Shown here one piece after another: positions 7,991 to 16,458 of a DNA stretch of 64,000 nt (positions are counted from its first letter, which is position 1; each line of letters opens with the position of its first letter). The notes under the pieces are model-generated. The model made no database searches. It was not told the origin of the DNA and worked only from the letters and a program-made list of their open reading frames with translations. The position numbers and the translations under genes were made by a program. Origin of the DNA: Tabrizicola sp. (GTDB lineage: Bacteria; Pseudomonadota; Alphaproteobacteria; Rhodobacterales; Rhodobacteraceae); the NCBI RefSeq assembly GCF_030694085.1, contig NZ_JAUXZE010000039.1, positions 62,001 to 126,000 of the forward strand. Reading direction: 5' to 3'.

Positions 7991-9005
7991 CCTCCTTGCA
8001 GAACAGTTCCAGCGACCGCTTCTGTTCCTTCAGCCCCAGACCAAGGCTGGCGTAGTAGATGAACTCGTCCACCCCGATTGCCTGATACTCCTTCAACTTG
8101 GCGATCACCTCGTCCGGCGTGCCGAACATCAGGTTCCGGCTCAGCATCTCGGGGTCATACTCCGCCCGGTTCCCAAGCTGGTCGAAGGGGATCGACTTCG
8201 GAAAGCCGTTTTCGACGTCACCCATGTTCTTGAACAGGTTCTCGAACTGCGACAGCTGGCGTTGAGCCGCCCGGACCGGGATCATCCAGTCCTCCTTCCG
8301 GTCATAAAGCGCGGTGTGCCGCATCATCGCCATCGTCGGACGCTTGGCACCGGGGTTGTTCGCCAGCGCCTCGGCCAGCCGGTCCATGTACAACTGCGCC
8401 TCACCCATGTCGCGGGTCAGGGGCCAGGACTGGATGTTGCAGCCATGCCTGACCGCATAGTCATAGGTGATCGGCGCGCGGGCCGCGACCCAGACCGGGA
8501 CATCCTTCTGCACCGGCTTCGGGCACGAGGTTGAGGCCGGGAACGACCAATGCTCCCCCTCATGCGCATAGTCGCCCTTCCACAACTCCCGGATCACGGG
8601 CAGCATTTCCTGCATGTAGCGCCAGGCGTCGGTCTGCTTCAGCCCCGGCCGCATCCGGTCGAACTCGCGCTGATAGGCGCCCGAGCCGATGCCGAACTCC
8701 AACCGCCCGCCCGAGATGAGGTCGACAAACGCCGCTTCGCCCGCTGCCTTGATCGGGTGCCAGTAGGGCGCGGCGATGACCGCCGTGCCCAGACGGATGT
8801 CGTTGGTATGCTCGGCCCACCAGGTCAGGATCGAAAACGGGTTCGGCGCGATGGTCATCTCCAGCGCGTGATGCTCGGCCGCCCAGGCGATGCGGAACCC
8901 GCCCGCGTCGGCCATCTGCACCATCTCCAGCGTGTGCTTGGCCACGTCCTTCATGGCAAGCGTGTCGTCGATCCGCTCCATGTTGATCGCAAGGTGGAAT
9001 TTCAT
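7971..9005 (-). CDS. LLM-class flavin-dependent monooxygenase (luciferase-like)
   Basis: A 344-residue bacterial-luciferase-like TIM-barrel protein. Visible family marks are AWAAEHHALE near residue 40, RLGTAVIAAPYWHP near 72-85 and GRLEFGIGSGAYQREF near 100-115. Such enzymes use reduced FMN supplied by a partner reductase to insert oxygen, as RutA does when it opens the uracil ring. A flavin reductase is encoded in the divergent arm of this cluster at 11796-12713. The gene lies 19 bases downstream of the aldehyde dehydrogenase gene on the same strand. Substrate unknown; an N-heterocycle, amide or amine is plausible from the gene set. Confidence 0.85.
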   Translation of the reverse strand: MKFHLAINMERIDDTLAMKDVAKHTLEMVQMADAGGFRIAWAAEHHALEMTIAPNPFSILTWWAEHTNDIRLGTAVIAAPYWHPIKAAGEAAFVDLISGGRLEFGIGSGAYQREFDRMRPGLKQTDAWRYMQEMLPVIRELWKGDYAHEGEHWSFPASTSCPKPVQKDVPVWVAARAPITYDYAVRHGCNIQSWPLTRDMGEAQLYMDRLAEALANNPGAKRPTMAMMRHTALYDRKEDWMIPVRAAQRQLSQFENLFKNMGDVENGFPKSIPFDQLGNRAEYDPEMLSRNLMFGTPDEVIAKLKEYQAIGVDEFIYYASLGLGLKEQKRSLELFCKEVIPAFA

Positions 9006-9024
9006 CTCGTATCTCCCTGAAATT

Positions 9025-10497
9025 TCAGCGCATCACGAAGGGGTTGGCGATGGGCTCGGATGAGGTGTTGACCCAGATCGTCTTGGGCCTTGTGTAGTCG
9101 TACATGGCCTGGAACCCGCTCTCGCGGCCGTAGCCCGAGCCCTTGACGCCGCCAAAGGCCGCGATGGGCGACACGGCGCGGTAGGTATTGACCCAGACGA
9201 TCCCGGCGCGAATGGCCTTGGCCACCCACATCTGCCGCGCGCCGTTCAGGGTGAAGACGCCCGCCGCCAACCCATGCGCCGACTGGTTGGCCAGGCGGAT
9301 CGCCTCGTCTTCAGTCTTGAACCGCAGCACCGACAGCACCGGCCCGAACAGCTCGGTGTCCACAATGGTCAGGTCCGGCGACGGGCAGTCGACAATCGTC
9401 GGCTCATAATAGGTCCCGCCCAGGCTCGGCTGCTTGCCCCCGGTCAGGACCTTGGCCCCTTCCTTGATCGCCAAAGCCACCTGCGCCTCGATCAACCGCA
9501 CCTGCGCCTCGGTGCACAGCGGCCCCATTTGCGTCTCGTCTTCCAGCGGGTCGCCAATCCGGATCGCCTCCGCCGCCGCCACGAGCCGGGCCAGAAACTC
9601 CTCCGCCACCGCCTCATGCACGATCAACCGGGACCCCGCGACACAGCTTTGCCCCGTCGCACCAAAGATCCCCGCCACGCAGCCATTCACCGCGCTTTCA
9701 AGGTCCGCGTCCTCGAACACCACGAAGGGCGACTTGCCACCCAGCTCCAGCGACACCTCCGCGAAGTTCTCCGCCGAGTTCCGCACAATATGCCGCGCCG
9801 TCTCTGGCCCCCCGGTAAACGACACCCGCGCGACCAGGGGATGCGAGGTCAGCACCCGCCCCACCTCGCCATGCCCGCTGATGATGTTGACCACACCCGC
9901 CGGAAACCCCGCCGCCTCGATCAGCCGCCCGAACTCCAGCATCGGCACCGAGGCGTGTTCGGACACCTTCAAGACCACCGTATTCCCCGCCGCCAGGGCC
10001 GGTCCCAGCTTCACCGCCGACAGGAACAGTTGCGAATTCCACGGCACCACCGCCGCAACCACGCCCAACGGCTCGCGGTTGGTGAAGACCAGCATGTCCG
10101 GCTTGTCGATCGGCAGGACCTCGCCCGAAAGCTTGTCCGCGGCGCCTGCATAGAAGTGGAAGAACTCCGCGATGTATTTGGCCTGCCAGCGCGTCTCTTT
10201 CAGCATCTTGCCGGTATCCAGCGTCTCCGCCCGCCCAAGCTCCTCGGACGCATCGGCCAGCAAATCCCCCAGCTTGCGCAGGCACTTCCCCCGGGCGCTC
10301 GGGGTCATCCGCCCCCACTCGCCTGACAACGCCCGGTCCGCCGCCCGCACCGCCCGGTCCACATCTGCCGCCGTCGCCTCCGGCACCTCGGCCCAGACCT
10401 GACCCGTCACCGGCGAGACCGACGGAAACACCGCCCCGTCCGAGGCCCCGACCCATTCCCCGTCGATCAGCATCTGGCAGCGCTTGATCTCGCCCAT
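9025..10497 (-). CDS. Aldehyde dehydrogenase
   Basis: A 490-residue NAD(P)-dependent aldehyde dehydrogenase. The catalytic Glu is in SLELGGKSP (Glu251), the catalytic Cys in GQSCVAGSR (Cys285), and VPWNSQLFLS forms the nucleotide-site asparagine loop. I chose the ATG at 10497 because GGAGG stands a few bases before it; a GTG 21 bases upstream (10518) is possible. It is the first gene of the leftward arm of the cluster and would oxidise an aldehyde produced by the monooxygenase, hydrolase or RidA steps. In the E. coli Rut pathway the malonic-semialdehyde step uses a reductase instead, so an oxidative end step is a difference. Confidence 0.88.
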   Translation of the reverse strand: MGEIKRCQMLIDGEWVGASDGAVFPSVSPVTGQVWAEVPEATAADVDRAVRAADRALSGEWGRMTPSARGKCLRKLGDLLADASEELGRAETLDTGKMLKETRWQAKYIAEFFHFYAGAADKLSGEVLPIDKPDMLVFTNREPLGVVAAVVPWNSQLFLSAVKLGPALAAGNTVVLKVSEHASVPMLEFGRLIEAAGFPAGVVNIISGHGEVGRVLTSHPLVARVSFTGGPETARHIVRNSAENFAEVSLELGGKSPFVVFEDADLESAVNGCVAGIFGATGQSCVAGSRLIVHEAVAEEFLARLVAAAEAIRIGDPLEDETQMGPLCTEAQVRLIEAQVALAIKEGAKVLTGGKQPSLGGTYYEPTIVDCPSPDLTIVDTELFGPVLSVLRFKTEDEAIRLANQSAHGLAAGVFTLNGARQMWVAKAIRAGIVWVNTYRAVSPIAAFGGVKGSGYGRESGFQAMYDYTRPKTIWVNTSSEPIANPFVMR

Positions 10498-10551
10498 TCC
10501 GTCCTCCGCTTCCTTCACCCTTGATGCCGCGCCTAAATGCCGCAGGTTTCC

Positions 10552-10579
10552 GATTTTCCGTCACCGCCTGACGAAAATC
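10552..10579. promoter_or_regulatory. Inverted repeat in the divergent promoter region of the Rut-like cluster
   Basis: GATTTTCCGTCA (10552-10563) faces TGACGAAAATC (10569-10579), arms complementary except for one extra C, with five bases between. It sits between the aldehyde dehydrogenase start (10497) and the RidA start (10631), the only intergenic space in the cluster, so it is the natural place for an operator serving both arms. No regulator gene lies inside the cluster. Confidence 0.45.
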
Positions 10580-10630
10580 CGCACTCCGCGCCTTCGCCGG
10601 GATGACAAACCGAAACCCACGGAGGAGCGC

Positions 10631-11014
10631 ATGAAAGAGATCATCGGCGGCCCGCTTGTCATCAACGGACGGCAGCTTTCGCTGTCGAAAGCCGTCCGCG
10701 CGGGCGATTTCGTCTTTCTCACCGGACAGGTCCCGATGGCGGGCGGCGAGGTCCTGACCACCGGCAGCATCGAGGACCAGACCCGCGCCTGCCTTGACCG
10801 GATCACCGAGACGCTGGCGCTGGCAGGTTGCACCCGCGACGATGTCGTGAAAACGATGGTCTGGCTGAAGGACCGCGCCGACTTCCCCGGCTTCAACGCC
10901 GTCTACGGCGACTACTTCCCCCTGAACCCGCCCGCCCGATCCGCGCTTGTCTCGGACTTCCTTGTCGACATCCGGGTCGAGGTCGAGGTCATCGCCTGGA
11001 AACCCCAAACATGA
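10631..11014 (+). CDS. RidA/YjgF/RutC-family deaminase-like protein
   Basis: A 127-residue RidA-family protein. The conserved C-terminal block PARSALVS near residues 103-110 holds the arginine that binds the carboxylate of imine or enamine substrates in RidA, and FLTGQVPM is the family's N-terminal strand. GGAGGAG at 10621 precedes the ATG at 10631. Family members hydrolyse enamines/imines, and RutC deaminates aminoacrylate. It overlaps the hydrolase gene by ATGA. In this cluster it likely clears or deaminates an unstable nitrogenous intermediate. Confidence 0.87.
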   Translation: MKEIIGGPLVINGRQLSLSKAVRAGDFVFLTGQVPMAGGEVLTTGSIEDQTRACLDRITETLALAGCTRDDVVKTMVWLKDRADFPGFNAVYGDYFPLNPPARSALVSDFLVDIRVEVEVIAWKPQT

Positions 11015-11799
11015 TCGACCCGCACGGCACCAGCTACGACATCACCGGCCCCGAGGATGCCCCCGTCGTCGTCCTGATCCACGGCCTCGGCCTGACCCGC
11101 GCCGTCTGGCAATGGCTTGCGCCCGACCTCACGCAGTTCCGGGTTGTCACCTACGACCTGATCGGCCACGGCGAAACCGCGCCTCCGCAGGGCCAGCCGA
11201 CGCTCAGGGACCTTGCCGACCAGCTTGCCGCCCTTCTCGATCACCTGCAGATCGACCGCGCCGCCCTCGTCGGCTTCTCGCTTGGCGGCATGGTCGCCCG
11301 CCGCTTTGCGCAGGACTACCGCGACCGCACCACCGCGCTCGTCGTCCTCCACTCCGCCCACAAGCGGACCGAGAAACAGCAAGGCGCCATCCTCTACCGC
11401 GTCGAGCAGGCGCGGGAGCACGGCCCCGAAGCCACCGTCGACCTGGCCCTGCAACGCTGGTATACCGAGGCCGCGCAAGCCAGCCGCCCCGACCTGATGG
11501 ACCTGACCCGCAGATGGGTCCTGGCCAACCCGCGCGACATCTACGTCAAGCTCTACCGCATCCTTGCGCATGGCGTGGACGAGATCGTCGCGCCCGATCC
11601 CCCGATCACTGTCCCGACCCTTGTCCTGACCGGCGACGAAGACACCGGCAACGGCCCCGAGATGAGCATCGCCATCGCCACCGAAATCCCCCGCGCCCGG
11701 CTGGTGATCCTGAAGGGCCTGCGCCACATGGCGCTCGCCGAAGCACCAGAGGCCGTAAACCGCCCCGTCGTGGACTTTCTGACCAAGGTGCTGCGATGA
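11011..11799 (+). CDS. Alpha/beta hydrolase (RutD-like position)
   Basis: A 262-residue alpha/beta-hydrolase. The oxyanion loop is LIHGLGLTRAVW (about residues 22-33), the nucleophile elbow GFSLGG (Ser near residue 89), the acid is probably in TGDEDTGN, and the histidine in LRHMALAE near the C-terminus. Start and stop overlap the neighbours by ATGA on both sides (11011-11014 and 11796-11799), so synthesis is coupled. Ester, thioester, lactone or carbamate hydrolysis would all fit; RutD speeds carbamate breakdown in the uracil pathway. Confidence 0.85.
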   Translation: MIDPHGTSYDITGPEDAPVVVLIHGLGLTRAVWQWLAPDLTQFRVVTYDLIGHGETAPPQGQPTLRDLADQLAALLDHLQIDRAALVGFSLGGMVARRFAQDYRDRTTALVVLHSAHKRTEKQQGAILYRVEQAREHGPEATVDLALQRWYTEAAQASRPDLMDLTRRWVLANPRDIYVKLYRILAHGVDEIVAPDPPITVPTLVLTGDEDTGNGPEMSIAIATEIPRARLVILKGLRHMALAEAPEAVNRPVVDFLTKVLR

Positions 11800-12713
11800 C
11801 CCCGAATACGACCATCGACCCCAAGGCCCTGCGCAATGCCTTTGGCGCCTTCGCCACCGGCGTCACCGTCATCACCACGCGCCAGCCCGACGGCACGCCC
11901 CGCGGGTTCACCGCGAACAGCTTTACCTCGGTCTCGCTTGACCCGCCCCTCCTCCTCGTCTGCCTGGCCCGGACCGCCCATTCGGCCGATGTCTTCGCAA
12001 ACGCCCCGCATTTCGCCGTCAACATCCTGGCCCAGGACCAGAAGGCCGTCTCCGGCCTCTTCGCCTCGCGCGCGGCGGACAAGTTCGACCAATGCGCCTG
12101 GACCCCCGGCTCGGCGGGCGTGCCGCTGATCGACGGGTCGCTTGCCCGGTTCACCTGTGCCCGCCACCAGCTAGTCGACGCGGGCGACCACCTGATCCTG
12201 ATCGGCCGCGTCGAAGACTTCGCCACCACCGAAGGCCAGCCCCTCGGCTACTTCCGGGGCAATTACTTTTCGATCGGCCTCGAGAAGGACCTCGCCGAAG
12301 CCGCCGCCGCGACGAAGGACAGCCGCCTCGGCGCGGTCCTGGCCTGCAATGACGGGGTCCTGCTCAAGGATGACGGCGACCAGCTTCGCCTGCCCCTCGC
12401 CCCGCATCCGACGCTGGACAGCCTCACGGCGAAACTCGCCGCCCTTGGCCTGACCCCGCTGATCGACTTCGTCTACGCCGCCTTCGACGACCGCACCACG
12501 GGCGGCCACGCCATCTATTACCACGGCTCCGTCTCTGGCCCCCTGCCTCCGGGCTACCGGATCGTCCCACTGGCCGACCTCGCACAGGCGCGGATCGCGA
12601 ATCCCGCCGAAGCGCAGATGCTTGCCCGCTACGCGCAGGACTTCAGGAACGGCAGCTTCTCGATATACCACGGCACCGAAACCACGGGCCAAACCCGCCA
12701 GATCGGCGCCTGA
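11796..12713 (+). CDS. Flavin reductase family protein with extra C-terminal domain
   Basis: A 305-residue protein. Residues about 8-165 form a flavin reductase (HpaC/RutF-like) split-barrel with FATGVTVITT, GFTANSFTSVSLDPP and YFRGNYFSIG. It would supply reduced FMN to the luciferase-like monooxygenase. HpaC-type reductases are about 160-190 residues; here another 140 or so residues follow that I do not recognise. The extension may bind a nucleotide, a substrate or the monooxygenase. It is coupled to the hydrolase by ATGA and followed 16 bases later by the DUF1185 gene. Confidence 0.85.
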   Translation: MTPNTTIDPKALRNAFGAFATGVTVITTRQPDGTPRGFTANSFTSVSLDPPLLLVCLARTAHSADVFANAPHFAVNILAQDQKAVSGLFASRAADKFDQCAWTPGSAGVPLIDGSLARFTCARHQLVDAGDHLILIGRVEDFATTEGQPLGYFRGNYFSIGLEKDLAEAAAATKDSRLGAVLACNDGVLLKDDGDQLRLPLAPHPTLDSLTAKLAALGLTPLIDFVYAAFDDRTTGGHAIYYHGSVSGPLPPGYRIVPLADLAQARIANPAEAQMLARYAQDFRNGSFSIYHGTETTGQTRQIGA

Positions 12714-12729
12714 CTGAAAGGAACCAAAG

Positions 12730-13335
12730 ATGTCCCTCCCCGAACTGCGCAAGCTTGTGACCTATGACGAGGATACCGTCACCGACGGCGGCCGCGCCTG
12801 CACGCCCTCCCTGCGGATGATCGCCGTGGCCGCCGTGGTGACGAACCCCTGGCATGGCCGCGGCTTCGTCGAAGACCTCTCGCCCGAGATCAAGCGCATG
12901 GGTCCGGCTCTCGGCCAGCTCCTGACCGACCGCCTGATCCGCCTCGCAGGCTCGGGCGACGCGATCGAGGCCTACGGCAAGGCCGCCCTCTGCGGCACCG
13001 CCTGCGAGCTGGAGCATTGCTCGGCCCTGATCCACACGCTGCGCTTCGGCAATTTCTTCCGCGAGGCGGTGGGCGCCAAGACCTACCTCGGCTTCACCAA
13101 CAGCCGCGGCCCTGCCAACGCGCAAATCCAGATCCCGCTGATGGACAAACACGACGCCGGTCGCAGGTCGCATTACCTGACCGTCCAGTTCTCGATCCCC
13201 GACGCGCCCAGCCACGACGAGCTGGTCATCGCCTTGGGCGCCTCGCTCGGTGGCCGCCCCCACCACCGCATCGGCGACCGTTACCAGGACCTGAAGGAAA
13301 TGGGCGGGGAGGTGGACAACCCGGCGGGGGTGTGA
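12730..13335 (+). CDS. DUF1185 / 'amino acid synthesis' family protein
   Basis: A 201-residue protein of the AA_synth (DUF1185) family, recognised by LRMIAVAAVVTNPWHGR near residues 30-46, GKAALCGTACELEH near 84-97 and the C-terminal GGRPHHRIGDRYQDL. Biochemical function of the family is not established as far as I know. AAAGGAACC precedes the ATG. As last gene of a RidA-hydrolase-flavin-reductase operon it occupies the kind of place taken by RutB in the Rut operon, so a hydrolytic or ring-opening role is a reasonable guess, and only a guess. Confidence 0.8.
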   Translation: MSLPELRKLVTYDEDTVTDGGRACTPSLRMIAVAAVVTNPWHGRGFVEDLSPEIKRMGPALGQLLTDRLIRLAGSGDAIEAYGKAALCGTACELEHCSALIHTLRFGNFFREAVGAKTYLGFTNSRGPANAQIQIPLMDKHDAGRRSHYLTVQFSIPDAPSHDELVIALGASLGGRPHHRIGDRYQDLKEMGGEVDNPAGV

Positions 13336-13373
13336 CCCCCCCGGGTGCCTGCCATGGGCAAGCCGGTCAAAGC

Positions 13374-13444
13374 GTTAACGCCACCCTAACGTCCACGCCC
13401 AACCTGTTGAAATCACTCACGCCGAAAATCTGTCCACCGTGGAC
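13374..13444 (+). repeat. 72-bp dispersed element, copy 2 of 5
   Basis: GTTAAC at 13374-13379 with TTAA-N7-CTAA, a TGTTGAAATCA core near 13405, and GTCCACCGTGGAC at 13432-13444. The palindrome ends 3 bases before the complementary stop codon of ychF. The neighbouring DUF1185 gene is convergent. Confidence 0.75.
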
Positions 13445-13447
13445 GGG

Positions 13448-14545
13448 TCACGCGTTGAACAGGAAATGCAGCACGTCCCCGTCCTTGACTTCATAGGTCT
13501 TGCCCTCGACCCGGAACTTGCCCGCTTCCTTGGCCCCCGCCTCGCCCTTGCCGGCGATATAGTCGTCGTAACCCACGGTTTCCGCGCGGATGAACCCCTT
13601 TTCGAAGTCGCCGTGAATGACCCCCGCCGCCTGCGGCGCCAGCGTCCCCTTGGTGATCGTCCAGGCCCGCGCCTCTTTCGGCCCCACGGTGAAATAGGTC
13701 TGCAAGCCCAGCAGCGCGTAGCCCGCCTTGATCAGGCGATCCAGCCCCGCTTCCTGCAGGCCCATCTCTTCCAGGAACATCGCGGCCTCGTCCTCGGGAA
13801 GCTGCGCCAGCTCCTCCTCGATCCGGGCCGAGATCACCACCGACGCCGCCCCCTGCGCCGCCGCCATTTCGGCCACGCGGGCGGATTGGGAGTTCCCCGA
13901 GGCCGCCGAGGCCTCCTCGACATTGCAGACATAGAGGACCGGCTTCGCCGTCAGCAGCTGCAACATCCGCCACTGCTTGCGGTCATCTTCGGCGATGGTC
14001 AGCGTCCGCGCGGGCTTTCCCGCCTCCAGCGCCGCCAGGGCCGCGCGCAGCAGTCGGTCCTGATCCAGCGTCTCCTGATCGCCGCCGCGCAGCTTCTTGC
14101 CCAGCGCCGTCAGACGACGCTCTACCGATTCCAGATCAGCCAGCATCAGCTCGGTCTCGATCGTCTCGGCATCGGCAACCGGATCGATCCGGCCCTCGAC
14201 ATGGGTGATGTCGCCATCCTCAAAACAGCGCAGCACATGGGCGATGGCGTCACATTCGCGGATGTTGGCCAGGAACTGGTTGCCCAAGCCTTCGCCCTTC
14301 GACGCCCCGCGCACCAGCCCCGCGATGTCGACAAAGGTCATCCGCGTCGGGATGATCTGCTTCGAACCCGCGATGGCCGCCAGCTTTTCCAGCCGCGCGT
14401 CGGGGACCGAGACCTCGCCCACGTTCGGCTCGATGGTGCAGAACGGAAAGTTCGCCGCCTGCGCCGCTGCCGTGCGGGTCAGCGCGTTGAAGAGGGTGGA
14501 CTTGCCCACGTTCGGCAGTCCGACAATGCCCATCCTGAAACCCAT
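13448..14545 (-). CDS. ychF: Redox-regulated ATPase YchF (Obg-family P-loop protein)
   Basis: A 365-residue YchF, the usual length. The P-loop GLPNVGKSTLFN is at residues 9-20 and DIAGLVRGASKGEGLGNQFL covers switch II. The specificity loop reads NVEE in place of the NKxD of true GTPases, which is why YchF prefers ATP. The C-terminal TGS domain (YFTVGPKEARAW onward) is complete. YchF binds ribosomes and modulates translation and the oxidative stress response. It is a stand-alone housekeeping gene here, convergent with the DUF1185 gene. Confidence 0.96.
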   Translation of the reverse strand: MGFRMGIVGLPNVGKSTLFNALTRTAAAQAANFPFCTIEPNVGEVSVPDARLEKLAAIAGSKQIIPTRMTFVDIAGLVRGASKGEGLGNQFLANIRECDAIAHVLRCFEDGDITHVEGRIDPVADAETIETELMLADLESVERRLTALGKKLRGGDQETLDQDRLLRAALAALEAGKPARTLTIAEDDRKQWRMLQLLTAKPVLYVCNVEEASAASGNSQSARVAEMAAAQGAASVVISARIEEELAQLPEDEAAMFLEEMGLQEAGLDRLIKAGYALLGLQTYFTVGPKEARAWTITKGTLAPQAAGVIHGDFEKGFIRAETVGYDDYIAGKGEAGAKEAGKFRVEGKTYEVKDGDVLHFLFNA

Positions 14546-14662
14546 CGCGCCCTACTCCGTTAGCTCTTCGCGCCGCTTCTAGTGGGCGCGCGCCGGCTTA
14601 TCAAGTTGCCCCGCACTGCTTCGTCCCGTGCTATCCTGCTCTCCATCCGAAAGGAGTCTCCA

Positions 14663-15094
14663 ATGCCCATCCCCTATCTTCACTTCCAGGGCCACTGCGC
14701 CGAGGCGCTGGCCTTCTATGCCAAGGTCTTCGGCGCCGAGGACCTGCAGCTCATGCGCTATGCCGATGCGCCCGACATCGACGACACGATGCGCGACCCG
14801 ACCCGCGTCGTCCACGGCCAGGTCAGCCTGCCCGACGGCCTTCTGATGGGTTCGGACTATCCCCCCGGGATGACGGGCGATCCGCAGGCGGGCGTGTCGA
14901 TCATGCATGTCTCCGACACGGTGCCCGAGGCGCGGCGTCTTTTCACCGCGCTGGCCAAGGGCGGAGCGGTGATCCAGGACTTCGGCTCAACCTTCTTCTC
15001 GCGCGGGTTCGGGATGCTGAAGGACCGCTACGGAACGCACTGGATGATTTCCGTCGCCCCGGAGGAGCCGCTCGACAGCACGGCTGATGCCTGA
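14663..15094 (+). CDS. VOC-superfamily (PhnB-like glyoxalase fold) protein
   Basis: A 143-residue single VOC protein starting PIPYLHFQGHCAEAL, a typical PhnB/DUF3861-like opening, and ending with DRYGTHWMIS, which closes the second beta-alpha-beta-beta-beta module. AAAGGAG at 14650-14656 selects the ATG at 14663; an upstream in-frame extension lacks a ribosome site. Substrate and metal use are not predictable. It stands alone between ychF (divergent) and trpA. Confidence 0.8.
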   Translation: MPIPYLHFQGHCAEALAFYAKVFGAEDLQLMRYADAPDIDDTMRDPTRVVHGQVSLPDGLLMGSDYPPGMTGDPQAGVSIMHVSDTVPEARRLFTALAKGGAVIQDFGSTFFSRGFGMLKDRYGTHWMISVAPEEPLDSTADA

Positions 15095-15158
15095 TCCTTG
15101 ATCTTTCCCGCAGGACCGTGCGAAACCCGGTGCAATCTTTCAAGGGGCGCGGGACCAG

Positions 15159-15950
15159 ATGACCAGAATCGACGACACCTTCGCGCGGCTCAAGGCCGAG
15201 GGGAAGAAGGCCTTTGTCGCCTATATCATGGGGGGCGACCCCGATCAGGCGACCAGCCTTGCCGTCATGCAGGGCCTGCCCGGCGCCGGGGTCGACGTGA
15301 TCGAACTGGGGATGCCCTTCACCGACCCGATGGCCGACGGCCCGACAATCCAGGCCGCCGGGCAGCGCGCGCTCGAAGGCGGCATGACGATGGACAAGGT
15401 GCTGGCGATGGTGCGCACCTTCCGCGCCCAGGACAACGCGACTCCCATCGTTCTCATGGGCTACTACAACCCGATCTACTCGCGCGGGGTCGACCGTTTC
15501 CTCGCCGAGGCGACCGAGGCCGGGATCGACGGCCTGATCGTCGTGGACCTGCCACCCGAAGAAGACGACGAGCTGTGCATCCCGGCCCAGAAGGCAGGCC
15601 TGAACTTCATCCGCCTTGCAACGCCCACCACGGACGCCAAGCGCCTGCCAAAAGTGTTGCAGAACACGTCGGGCTTCGTCTACTACGTCTCGGTCACCGG
15701 GATCACCGGCGCCGCTGCGGCCGTGGCCACGGATGTGGCCCCCGAAGTCGCCCGGATCAAGCGGTCGACCGACCTGCCGATCATCGTGGGTTTCGGGATC
15801 AACACGCCCGACCAGGCGAAAGCCATCGCCAGCGTCGCGGACGGCTGCGTCGTCGGGTCGGCCATCGTCAAGGACATCGGCGCGGGAGTCCCGGTGTCCG
15901 ATGTCCTGGCAAAGGTGAAGGCGTTGGCCGACGGCGCCCATTCCGCCTGA
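15159..15950 (+). CDS. trpA: Tryptophan synthase alpha subunit
   Basis: A 263-residue TIM-barrel that splits indole-3-glycerol phosphate into indole and glyceraldehyde 3-phosphate, passing indole to TrpB. The catalytic pair is visible: Glu in [11 protein letters not shown] and Asp in the following PMADGPTIQ block. The phosphate loops GFGINTPDQ and GSAIVKDI are near the C-terminus. No trpB or trpF is adjacent, so trpA is separated from its partner in this genome or its partner lies elsewhere. Tandem stem-loops follow at 15968-16012. Confidence 0.96.
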   Translation: MTRIDDTFARLKAEGKKAFVAYIMGGDPDQATSLAVMQGLPGAGVDVIELGMPFTDPMADGPTIQAAGQRALEGGMTMDKVLAMVRTFRAQDNATPIVLMGYYNPIYSRGVDRFLAEATEAGIDGLIVVDLPPEEDDELCIPAQKAGLNFIRLATPTTDAKRLPKVLQNTSGFVYYVSVTGITGAAAAVATDVAPEVARIKRSTDLPIIVGFGINTPDQAKAIASVADGCVVGSAIVKDIGAGVPVSDVLAKVKALADGAHSA

Positions 15951-15967
15951 CCGGCGGGGCCGGGGGC

Positions 15968-16012
15968 CAGATTTCTTCAGCAAGAAATCTGTCAATAATT
16001 CTATTCAGAATT
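15968..16012. terminator. Tandem stem-loops between convergent trpA and an unknown gene
   Basis: CAGATTTCTT and AAGAAATCTG form a perfect 10-bp stem with a 4-base loop (15968-15991). AATTCT and AGAATT form a second, weaker stem (15997-16012). Both are A/T-rich in a G+C-rich region and sit between converging genes, so a bidirectional terminator is the simplest reading. Confidence 0.6.
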
Positions 16013-16055
16013 CTTGGCGTTAGCCCTTGGGACGCCAACCGCGCCGATCCGGGGT

Positions 16056-16367
16056 TCAGGTCCAAGGCTGAATCGGCTCGATCCGCGTCACAGTGCCGGC
16101 CTCTCGTCCCGTGGGGTCGATAAAGGCCAGCCGTCCCACTTTGTACGCGATCTTCCAGAATCCCTCCGGCCCGCCCGTCCAGGCGACATGGTAGCCATCG
16201 GGCCGAGGTGTCCAGGCGCCGTTCATTGGTGGCTTGCCGGGTAAAACCATCTGCGCCAGACCATCCGCGCCGAAGCTCATCTTCGCCGCGGCGCCCTGCC
16301 CGATGTCGATGTGATGCGTGAAGCCTGGCAGGAGAACCTCCAGCACGGCGCTCTCAAGAACTCTCAT
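16056..16367 (-). CDS. Hypothetical protein, target of the divergent MarR gene by position
   Basis: A 103-residue protein that I do not recognise. It has no signal peptide or membrane segment; the C-terminal half is rich in Trp, Gly and Pro (DGYHVAWTGGPEGFWKI, then FIDPTGREAGTVTRI), suggesting a small beta-rich fold. The ATG at 16367 follows AAAGGA at good spacing. The longer open frame upstream crosses the operators and the MarR gene antisense and is not used. Two inverted-repeat operators lie between this gene and the MarR regulator, so it is probably repressed by it. Confidence 0.65.
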   Translation of the reverse strand: MRVLESAVLEVLLPGFTHHIDIGQGAAAKMSFGADGLAQMVLPGKPPMNGAWTPRPDGYHVAWTGGPEGFWKIAYKVGRLAFIDPTGREAGTVTRIEPIQPWT

Positions 16368-16420
16368 CGCGAAATCCTTTCTTTGCCGGAAATGCCCCGG
16401 CGCTTGGCAATAGACCGCAA

Positions 16421-16441
16421 ATAGTCTAGCAACTTGACTAT
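16421..16441. promoter_or_regulatory. MarR-type operator 1
   Basis: ATAGTCTAG-CAA-CTTGACTAT: 9-base arms with one mismatch and a 3-base centre. It lies 54 bases before the hypothetical gene start and 53 before the marR start. The same sequence plan recurs 38 bases to the right. Confidence 0.7.
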
Positions 16442-16458
16442 TGGCCAGCGCGGCCAAA

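Noticed and set aside
13491..13973. Alternative frame inside ychF
   Set aside because: Gly-rich shadow frame fully inside a complete, well conserved gene.
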